Shown one piece after another: positions 7,460-14,274 of a stretch of 64,000 nt of DNA; within the stretch, counting starts at the first letter, position 1; each line of letters opens with the position of its first letter. The notes under the pieces were generated by a model. That model did no database searches. It was given only the letters and a program-made list of their open reading frames with translations, and was not told where the DNA came from. The stretch is from Gammaproteobacteria bacterium (lineage in GTDB: Bacteria > Pseudomonadota > Gammaproteobacteria > Ga0077554 > Ga007554). The position numbers and the translations under genes are program-made. Location: contig JAKFXX010000006.1 in assembly GCA_021731145.1 (NCBI GenBank), positions 62,001 to 126,000 on the forward strand. The letters are read 5' to 3'.

Positions 7460-8311
7460 ATGAGTCCATTGACGGATTTGCGTATGAAGCGTTGTGTGAT
7501 GGCACTTTCATTGGTGTTGTCCGGCGTGATAGTTGTGCCCCAGGTTCACGCGGCTCAGGACGGCGCGGGGACTGTGACAGGTGAAGAAGTCGTAAAAAAC
7601 TGTGATTTCAAAAACCCCGGCAATGATCAGCGCTCAAAGTTGGCGATTGTTCTCAAGGATAGCTCGGGAAGTGAAAGAAAAAATGTCTATCTCCGGTTAT
7701 GGAAGGATTACAAGGGGGCCGAGGGCGTCGCAGATAAAATGATCCTCTTCACGGAATATCCGCCGGATGCCCAGGGCGCGGCCTTTATGCGTTGGGCATT
7801 TACCCGTGAGGCGGACAAGAATGCTGATCAGTGGATTTATCTGCCGGCATTGAGAAAGATACGGCGGGTTTCAATCAGGGATCCGGGCGATAGCTTTTTG
7901 GGGTCGGATTTGACGTATGCCGATATCAGCGGCAGGGCATGGGATGAGGATGAGCACAAGCTGATCCGGATCGAACCCGCCAGCAATAACGAGTTTTATG
8001 TGGTGGAGAGTACACCAAAGGAAAAGAACCCGCTGTACAGCAAGCGACTATCCTGGTTCCTGAAGACGCCTAGTTGGGATGGTTGCATCAAGGCGCGAGT
8101 TGATTATTACGACAAAAGGGGCGATTTGCTGAAAAGGCAAAATTTGCGCTGGCAAAAAGTGGGGTCGGCATGGGTGTGGGATAAAGTGGTTGTTCAGAAT
8201 GTACAAACCCTGCACTCATCCCTGTTTGAGGTTACCAACGTGGAGATTAATGTTGGTCTGCAGGATAGCCTTTTTGCTGAAAGGACGTTGGAAAAAGGGT
8301 ATAGCAAGTAG
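7460..8311 (+). CDS. LolA-like outer-membrane lipoprotein-sorting family protein (first copy)
   Basis: This is a periplasmic protein of 283 residues with an N-terminal signal peptide (ending near HAAQ). The body contains the family pattern of aromatic beta strands: RLWKDYKGAEGVADKMILF, then QWIYLPALRKIRRVS and FLGSDLTYADI. This matches the LolA-like (outer membrane lipoprotein-sorting) family often encoded next to MMPL/RND transporters, where it is thought to carry a lipid-like ligand through the periplasm. The ATG has GGAG 6-7 bp upstream. A TTGACA at 7289 may belong to its promoter, but the -10 is weak. A paralogue lies at 21732-22571. The ligand is unknown. Confidence 0.8.
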   Translation: MSPLTDLRMKRCVMALSLVLSGVIVVPQVHAAQDGAGTVTGEEVVKNCDFKNPGNDQRSKLAIVLKDSSGSERKNVYLRLWKDYKGAEGVADKMILFTEYPPDAQGAAFMRWAFTREADKNADQWIYLPALRKIRRVSIRDPGDSFLGSDLTYADISGRAWDEDEHKLIRIEPASNNEFYVVESTPKEKNPLYSKRLSWFLKTPSWDGCIKARVDYYDKRGDLLKRQNLRWQKVGSAWVWDKVVVQNVQTLHSSLFEVTNVEINVGLQDSLFAERTLEKGYSK

Positions 8312-8382
8312 GCAAATTCCCGCTGCATGTTCTGCGGCGAGCGGCGGCGAGGGAGTGCTTAAATAATTGTACCTAGTGGGTA

Positions 8383-8405
8383 TCCCCCCTTTGAAAAAGG
8401 GGGGG
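8383..8405. repeat. C-run/G-run stem-loop
   Basis: CCCCCCTTT, a short loop and AAAGGGGGG form a strong hairpin 70 bp after the LolA-like gene. A similar C-run recurs at 8449-8456. This type of element is common in intergenic DNA of many bacteria. It may terminate transcription, but it has no clean T-run. Confidence 0.55.
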
Positions 8406-8530
8406 AAGAGGGGATTTGATACACGCCGGGTATGAAAATCCCCCCCGCCTGTACCAATCGCGTGCGGATTGCCCTTTGCTCCCCTCCCTTGCCGTCCCTG
8501 GCAGCTTGGCTTTTTTTGACTGTTGACGCT

Positions 8531-8582
8531 CCCTCGATATTTGTATAACATTTGCTTTCCGTTGTTATACAAATATCGAGGG
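8531..8582. promoter_or_regulatory. Perfect 20-bp inverted repeat, probable operator
   Basis: The arms 8531-8550 and 8563-8582 are exact complements over 20 bp, separated by 12 bases. The right arm ends 7 bp before the start codon of the ribbon-helix-helix protein gene. A TTGACG at 8523 with TATAAC inside the left arm could be a promoter, though the 15-bp spacing is short. Autoregulation by the downstream DNA-binding protein is a plausible inference; a leader-RNA hairpin hiding the ribosome-binding site is the alternative. Confidence 0.6.
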
Positions 8583-8589
8583 CAAGTTT

Positions 8590-9021
8590 ATGCGCGAGAT
8601 GCCGATAACCCAAGCGCAGGCCATGCGAGACAAAGCTATGTCTGTTGCGATGAAGCGTAAGGAAGAATTTTTGGGGGCCAGGGTGCCGAAGGTGTTGCGT
8701 GATCGGGTGATACAAAGAGCGAGCGATCTGGGTGTGCCCGTTTCAATCCTGATACGCACGATTCTTGAAGAGGCATTTGCCGAGGGACAAGCTGCCGGGC
8801 GCAATGCTGCGGTGTCGAGCCCCAAAGCAGTGGTAAATACTGCACCTCAACCGGCCAGGTTTCCTTCAGTTTTGGGGTGGGGGGAGATCAAGTTGAATAG
8901 GCAAATGGATTGCTCTGGCTGCGGGCAGCGGCTTGCGCCGGGAATGTTGGTTACTTTGGGGTTGGGGTTGTCCGGCGAAGGTCATGTTATCCTGTGTGAT
9001 CAATGTAAGGATCGGGTTTGA
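8590..9021 (+). CDS. Ribbon-helix-helix protein with C-terminal zinc ribbon
   Basis: This is a 143-residue protein. Residues ~28-65 (FLGARVPKVLRDRVIQRASD, then LGVPVSILIRTILEEAF) fit a ribbon-helix-helix DNA-binding fold. The C-terminus has CSGC and CDQC pairs separated by about 25 residues, a likely zinc-binding ribbon. It is probably a transcriptional regulator. The long perfect palindrome immediately upstream suggests self-control. Its stop overlaps the start of the next barrel gene (TTGA), so the two are translated together. I know no named homologue. Confidence 0.65.
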   Translation: MREMPITQAQAMRDKAMSVAMKRKEEFLGARVPKVLRDRVIQRASDLGVPVSILIRTILEEAFAEGQAAGRNAAVSSPKAVVNTAPQPARFPSVLGWGEIKLNRQMDCSGCGQRLAPGMLVTLGLGLSGEGHVILCDQCKDRV

Positions 9022-10523
9022 AAACAAGAAAGATGCTGCGATGCGCTGCTGCCCTGCTGGCAGCGGCTTTGATGGGTAGCTATCAATCCGCGTTTGCCAA
9101 TGAGGCCAAAGAGCAAGGCACCGATTTTGGGGTGGCCGCTGGCGAGGGTGACGCCCAAAAGGAGAGGTCTTCCATTTGGTCCAAGCTGAGTGTGAGCGGT
9201 TATTTGAAGAATGAAACTGCGTTCCGAGTCCGTGAGCCAAGATCGATCACCAAGATACGGAACATCCTCTATGTGAACGCGCAATACCCTTTTACTTCAA
9301 ATGTTAAGTTTAACTATGCCGGCTGGGCTTATTATGATCTGGCCTATGATTTATTTGACTACCGCACGATTGCGGCCAGACCACAACGTGATTCTCAGCA
9401 ACCTCTGGTTTTTGTAGAAAATCTTGAACATGAGAAAGATTCCCCTGTGGCGGCGACCCGGGAGCTTTATTTTGATGTGTTCCTCAAAAATCTCGATATC
9501 CGTCTGGGTAAGCAGTATGTCGTATGGGGCGTGCTGGAAGGTGTCAGGATCGTAGATGAAGTTAACCCTGTCGACTTCAGAGAGCTGATCCTGCCTGATT
9601 TGCTGGATTATAGGATATCTCAGTGGACGCTGAAGATGGATCATTATCGCGGCGATACTACGTATCAATTTCTGCTGATACCCGACCTCCAATTTCACAA
9701 GTCGGCCCCGCGCGGTTCTGAATGGGAGCTTCTTCAGGAGATACGAGATAATTTTGGAACTGTATTAACCAAAAAACCTCAATCGTTCAAACTACAGAAT
9801 TCCAATGTAGGGCTCAAGGCGACTACCAATATTTTCAATACTGAGGTGTCGCTGAGTTATTTATATACATGGGATTTTTTCCCCACTGTTTTTCGTACAA
9901 TCAGGATGGATCAGCAGGAAGATCCGGTCTTGTACCCAACCTATAACAGAATAGCGATGTACGGTGGAACTGCGGTCAAGCAGATCGGTCCTTTTATCCT
10001 GAAGGGCGAGGCAGTCTATGTGACGGGCAAGTATTTTGGATTGAAAAATACGGTGGACAGGAATAATGACGGTTATCTTGATAATAATGGGGAATTGAAG
10101 CGGGATCATATTCGCTGGGGGATGGGGCTGGACTTCAATATAAAAGGCTTGGATCTGTCGCCTGGGGTTACCCAATGGATAATTTTGAATCATGACCCGG
10201 AATTGATTCAGGCGCGGAACGACAGTTCCTTCAACCTTTTTGGCAGAAAAGAGTTTCCTCAGCACTCCGCGACGGCTCAGTTTCTATGGATATATCTGAT
10301 CAACATGAAGGAGTCGTACCTGAAGCCCAAGGTTACCTTTCAGGTGACCGACAAGTTTCAAGTAGGCGCCGGAATGGATCTTTTTTGGGGTAAAAAGGGC
10401 TTCTTTGGTGATCCCGGCAGCGGTATTTCACCCATTGTTGCTGCCACACAGCAAAGGCCGCAATTTCTTGGTTATTTCCATAATAATGACCGCATTTTTA
10501 TGGATTTCAAGTATTCATTCTAA
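9018..10523 (+). CDS. Outer-membrane beta-barrel protein, DUF1302-like
   Basis: This is a 501-residue protein with a signal peptide (LLAAALMGSYQSAFA) and a long beta-rich body ending in an aromatic residue (MDFKYSF), as in outer-membrane barrels. The stretch LGKQYVVWGVLEGVRIVDEV followed by NPVDFRELILPDLLDYR resembles the conserved block of DUF1302 proteins. Those occur beside RND transporters and LolA-fold proteins in clusters thought to move hydrophobic compounds. The TTG start overlaps the upstream stop and has AAGGA 6 bp before it. ATG 9033 is the alternative. Family assignment is by motif resemblance only. Confidence 0.65.
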   Translation: MKTRKMLRCAAALLAAALMGSYQSAFANEAKEQGTDFGVAAGEGDAQKERSSIWSKLSVSGYLKNETAFRVREPRSITKIRNILYVNAQYPFTSNVKFNYAGWAYYDLAYDLFDYRTIAARPQRDSQQPLVFVENLEHEKDSPVAATRELYFDVFLKNLDIRLGKQYVVWGVLEGVRIVDEVNPVDFRELILPDLLDYRISQWTLKMDHYRGDTTYQFLLIPDLQFHKSAPRGSEWELLQEIRDNFGTVLTKKPQSFKLQNSNVGLKATTNIFNTEVSLSYLYTWDFFPTVFRTIRMDQQEDPVLYPTYNRIAMYGGTAVKQIGPFILKGEAVYVTGKYFGLKNTVDRNNDGYLDNNGELKRDHIRWGMGLDFNIKGLDLSPGVTQWIILNHDPELIQARNDSSFNLFGRKEFPQHSATAQFLWIYLINMKESYLKPKVTFQVTDKFQVGAGMDLFWGKKGFFGDPGSGISPIVAATQQRPQFLGYFHNNDRIFMDFKYSF

Positions 10524-10550
10524 CGGCGTGGTTTAATTCTGAAGTTGTTC

Positions 10551-10637
10551 CATAAAACCCATTCTTTGGGTTTTATGCCATGTGAAATCAGCGCAGGATA
10601 ACGTTCGCAGGCGGGTGGGTTTACTCCCTCCCGCCTG
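10551..10637. other. Two hairpins between the barrel and RND genes
   Basis: The first has CATAAAACCCA paired with its exact complement around TTCTT (10551-10577). The second has CAGGCGGGTGGG paired with CCCTCCCGCCTG around a 6-base loop (10608-10637, one mismatch). They sit in the 142-bp leader before the RND gene. They could act as terminators, attenuators or RNA-stability elements; no T-run follows either. Confidence 0.5.
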
Positions 10638-10665
10638 TCACTGTATAAAGGATGCCGCTACAGCC

Positions 10666-13143
10666 ATGCTGAACAAGTTATACGCCGCAGTTACGAAGTT
10701 CCCCAAGAGCGTGATGCTCGCCATCGCCGCGATCACGGTATTTTTCGCCTTTCAGTTGCCCAAGTTGCAGTGGGAGACGGATGCCCGTGTTTATCTCCCT
10801 AAGGGACATGCCGCGATTCTCTATGATGAAAGGGTTGATGAGGTATTCGGCGTCAAGGATGCCGTCATCATCGGTATTGTCAATGAAAAAGAGGGTATTT
10901 TTAACCCCAAGACGCTGGCACGTATTGCGCGTATTACGGAAAAAATTTCGGCGCTGCCGGGGGTGATTGCCAATCGGACGATAGATGTGGCCTCACTGTC
11001 CACCGCCACTGTGTTCACGGGGACGGAATCGGAGTTGAGCACGCAGCGGCTCATGGATACCGTACCCACCGACCAGGCGGGCATCGAGCGGCTCAAGAGC
11101 ATTGTTTACGGCAATAGCGACTTGTTTGTAGGTAATATTGTCTCCAAAGATGGCACGGGCGCCATGATCCGCGCCAAGCTCAAGGAGGGGATAGCCAACC
11201 GGTATCAGACCTATTGGCAGATTAAGGGGATACTCGCCGCAGAGCAGGGGGGCGGCGCATGGAGCGGTCAGGCGGGTGGCGGCAATTGGCAGCAGGGTAA
11301 ATGGCCGCAAGGCGGCGGGCAGGGCCAGTGGCCGCAACAGGATAAGCCTTCGGCAAAGAGCGATAAGGCCGTCGATAAAAATGCGGATGTGTTTTACATG
11401 GCGGGTCGGCCGGTTATTGAGGTCAGCTCGGGATTTTATGCCATGCAGGATATGAAGGTCATGATACCGCTGCTGATAGTGGCGATCATGGCTGTCCTCT
11501 TTCTTGTGTTTAAAACGTTGCGTGGCGTGGTGTTACCCTTGTTCATTATGGCGGCCGGTATTATCTGGACCATGGGGAGCATGGCGGTGCTGAATGTGCC
11601 GCTATATACCATTTCCACGATGTTGCCAGTGATTCTGGTGGCGGTGGCGATCGGCAATGCTGTTCATCTGTTGACCAATTATTACGATAATGTTTTAAGC
11701 GATCCTTACCGGGAAGGAAAGGTGATTGTTGGGCAGATGCTGGAGGAGCTCGGTCCGCCCTTGATCACGACGTCGCTTACGACGGCGATAGGGTTTCTTT
11801 CCCTGTGGTTTTCGGAAATGCCGCCTTTCAAGACCTTTGGTTTGTTCACAGTGCTTGGCATTGTGTATTGCTGGCTGTTGTCCGTGACCTTTCTCCCCGC
11901 CGCGCTGTGCCAATTGAAGCCGAAGGTCGGTGGCTATCTGGCGAAGCGGCGTGCGATGCGTATTCATTCGGAACAGGACTGGATTACCCGGGTGCTGGTG
12001 GGCTGGGGGGAGGTCATACTCAAAAATAAAAAAGGTGTGAGCCTTGCGTTGATTGTGATGACCGTGCTGGGCGTTTATGGCGCAACACTGCTGCGTGTGG
12101 ATTCAAGCTGGATGAGCGACTTCAAGAAGGATAGCGAGGTGGCGCTTTCCAATGACATGCTGAACAAAAAGTTCGACGGCACGATCTTCCTGAATGTGGT
12201 TGTCGAAGGAAAGCAAAAGGACGCACTCAAGTCGCTGGCGGTATTGAAGAAGATCGAGGCGCTCCAGGTCAAGGTTGAAAGCCTGCCTTATGTGGGTGAT
12301 TCGCTGTCTGTGGTTGATTATTTGAAGAGCATGAATAAAACGCTGCATGCGGATGCGCCTCAATACAACGTGCTGCCGGCCTCTGAAGCGGAAGTTGCCG
12401 AAGACCTCTTTTTGTTTTCCATCTCCGGCCAGCCCGAGCTGCTGAATGAGGTGATAGATTATGATTACCGGCAGGCCAACGTGACCTTTTTCATCAAGAC
12501 GGACCATACCGGTGATCTCAAGGTGATCATTGATGGGGTCAATGATTTTGTGAAAAAGGAAATGTCCGGTTTGGACGTTAAAGTTAATTTGGCGGGTTCT
12601 GCCAATAATTCCTATATTTGGGCCGAGCTGCTGATCAAGGGGCAGGGCATGGCGATTGTGTTGTCAAAGCTGGGTATATTCCTGCTTGCAGCGCTGTTGT
12701 TCCGGTCTTTTTCCATGGGGCTGGTGACCATTATTCCTGTAACACTTGCGACAGTGCTGATTGCGGGATGTGCTGGTTTCATGGGTATCCCCATTGACGT
12801 TTCGACGATGCTGGCGACGGGTGTAGCGATCGGCGTGGGTGTGGATTACGCAATACACTATATGTTCCGTTATCGCCGCGAGCGGCAAAAAGAAAATGAT
12901 CAGCGCATGGCTACGCTGGGTACGCTGCGCAGTGTCGGCAAGACCATCGTGTTTAATGCGATGATTGTTACGGTGGGATTTTTAGTGCTGTTCTTTTCCC
13001 AATTCCCTCCCAACCAGAAACTGGGGTATTTTGTCGCCGCATACATGGTGGTGAGCTGTCTGGCGGCATTGATGGCGCTGCCTGTGGTGTTTTCCTACTT
13101 CAAACCGCGCCTTGCTCAAGGAATGTCTCAAGGTGTTGCGTAG
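10666..13143 (+). CDS. RND-superfamily (MMPL-type) transporter with a Gly/Trp/Gln-rich periplasmic insert
   Basis: This is an inner-membrane exporter of 825 residues built as two halves, each with one leading and five clustered membrane helices (for example LPVILVAVAIGNAVHLLTNY and STMLATGVAIGVGVDYAIHY). This matches the HAE3/MMPL class rather than drug-efflux AcrB types. Such proteins move lipids or hydrophobic molecules using proton motive force. The ATG at 10666 is preferred because the protein then starts at the first helix; a GTG at 10582 would add 28 atypical residues. Residues ~193-227 form a low-complexity insert (GGGNWQQGKWPQGGGQ), unusual for the family and echoed in the nearby ABC ATPase. 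It is flanked by barrel genes and probably acts with them. Confidence 0.88.
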   Translation: MLNKLYAAVTKFPKSVMLAIAAITVFFAFQLPKLQWETDARVYLPKGHAAILYDERVDEVFGVKDAVIIGIVNEKEGIFNPKTLARIARITEKISALPGVIANRTIDVASLSTATVFTGTESELSTQRLMDTVPTDQAGIERLKSIVYGNSDLFVGNIVSKDGTGAMIRAKLKEGIANRYQTYWQIKGILAAEQGGGAWSGQAGGGNWQQGKWPQGGGQGQWPQQDKPSAKSDKAVDKNADVFYMAGRPVIEVSSGFYAMQDMKVMIPLLIVAIMAVLFLVFKTLRGVVLPLFIMAAGIIWTMGSMAVLNVPLYTISTMLPVILVAVAIGNAVHLLTNYYDNVLSDPYREGKVIVGQMLEELGPPLITTSLTTAIGFLSLWFSEMPPFKTFGLFTVLGIVYCWLLSVTFLPAALCQLKPKVGGYLAKRRAMRIHSEQDWITRVLVGWGEVILKNKKGVSLALIVMTVLGVYGATLLRVDSSWMSDFKKDSEVALSNDMLNKKFDGTIFLNVVVEGKQKDALKSLAVLKKIEALQVKVESLPYVGDSLSVVDYLKSMNKTLHADAPQYNVLPASEAEVAEDLFLFSISGQPELLNEVIDYDYRQANVTFFIKTDHTGDLKVIIDGVNDFVKKEMSGLDVKVNLAGSANNSYIWAELLIKGQGMAIVLSKLGIFLLAALLFRSFSMGLVTIIPVTLATVLIAGCAGFMGIPIDVSTMLATGVAIGVGVDYAIHYMFRYRRERQKENDQRMATLGTLRSVGKTIVFNAMIVTVGFLVLFFSQFPPNQKLGYFVAAYMVVSCLAALMALPVVFSYFKPRLAQGMSQGVA

Positions 13144-13147
13144 AGGC

Positions 13148-14089
13148 ATGATGCGCAGGGTTTTTCTGCTATTTATTTCATGCCTGGCAGGTATGTTGAC
13201 GTTTTTCGATGTTGCTTATGCCAAGGAGGATGAGTACCAATGGAGTTTTTCCCCCATCCTCGGGATTCACGCCCCTGGCCTTAGAGTGCTGAATGAAGGC
13301 GTGTTCAGAGCGCCGCTCACATATCAAGCCGATATACTTGTGCAAGATGCGCCCGTTAGAACTGAGGTTCGAGAGTTCAAAAACCCTTTGCCTGGCATTA
13401 ACTATGCTCCTCTGGCGGGCGTTGAGTTTCAATGGAAGCTGGATAAAAAAAATGCACTGCTGATTGGGGGAAGTACGTGGCAAGGCGCATCGGAATCGAC
13501 TGTCAATGGAAGGTTTCCTATCCAGGGATATGTGGATGATAAAGGAGACTTTCCGCAGGTTACAAACGATAGAAGGGCCACGCTTTCCTACAATGATTTT
13601 TTTCTGGGTTGGAAGCACAATGCGATAAGTGTGCCTGATAAATACAATCTGTATTTCCGGTTGTCACTGCACGAAATTTTTGATATCGGCTATAGAGAAG
13701 ACTGGGTATTTCTGTATCTGGACGGTCCTGCCGCAACATTCAAAAAGATCTTTGTCGTTGAATCGAAAGCTACGGGAGCGCTTATGTTGCAGCCGGGGGT
13801 TGGCGGGGAGGTTTTTTTGAAGAAGTGGTTGTCGCTTGGCTTTGAGGCAAATTATAGCTATGGCCTCAGGAAGTTTACATTTAGAAACAACAATCTCAAC
13901 AGCGATTTTTTGGCTACCGACGGCGTTGTTATGTATACCCCCGCTCGGCCCAACCCTGCGGTAAGCGGTGTTTCTGACCCCGAAGATGGCAACCTTGAGT
14001 ATCAGGCGCAAGATGGGTCGGGCTATAAAAAACTCAGACTCTCGCTTGATGGATGGAAGGCATTGTTCAAGATAAATATTTATTATTAG
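13148..14089 (+). CDS. Probable outer-membrane beta-barrel protein, unknown function
   Basis: This is about 313 residues with a signal peptide (RRVFLLFISCLAGMLTFFDV, cleavage near AYA). The body alternates aromatic and polar residues and ends in KINIYY, as in barrel proteins. It starts 4 bp after the RND stop; AGAGG favours the ATG at 13151 or 13148. I do not recognise a named family. The position directly behind the RND gene suggests an outer-membrane partner. A 107-bp dispersed repeat begins at its stop codon. Confidence 0.7.
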   Translation: MMRRVFLLFISCLAGMLTFFDVAYAKEDEYQWSFSPILGIHAPGLRVLNEGVFRAPLTYQADILVQDAPVRTEVREFKNPLPGINYAPLAGVEFQWKLDKKNALLIGGSTWQGASESTVNGRFPIQGYVDDKGDFPQVTNDRRATLSYNDFFLGWKHNAISVPDKYNLYFRLSLHEIFDIGYREDWVFLYLDGPAATFKKIFVVESKATGALMLQPGVGGEVFLKKWLSLGFEANYSYGLRKFTFRNNNLNSDFLATDGVVMYTPARPNPAVSGVSDPEDGNLEYQAQDGSGYKKLRLSLDGWKALFKINIYY

Positions 14090-14192
14090 GGGCCGTTAAG
14101 GAATAACCGGTGCTTTTCTGGTTAAGCCTTTATGGCCCCTTATGCCGTTTCCGCCATTCCAAATGTAAAGATTAATTCTGAACGACGGCTTA
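14086..14192. repeat. 107-bp dispersed repeat, copy 1
   Basis: This is closely similar over its whole length to 34852-34958. The first half folds into a long imperfect hairpin (AGGGGCCGTTAAGG against CCTTTATGGCCCCT, extended by AATAACC/GGTTAAG). The second half ends in CGACGGCTTAG. It is non-coding and starts at the stop codon of the barrel gene. It may be a small non-autonomous mobile element; no transposase with matching ends was seen. Confidence 0.85.
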
Positions 14193-14274
14193 GCGGTGAA
14201 AAACAGCAGAGGGAAGTTAATGGTTTTGTCATGCAATAGTTTCAGTAAGAACGCATAGCCAGGGTGATCGTTAC

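Noticed and set aside
10582-10665. Upstream GTG extension of the RND gene
   Set aside because: It adds 28 residues encoded by a GC-rich hairpin and a Cys/His segment, before the normal family start at the first membrane helix.
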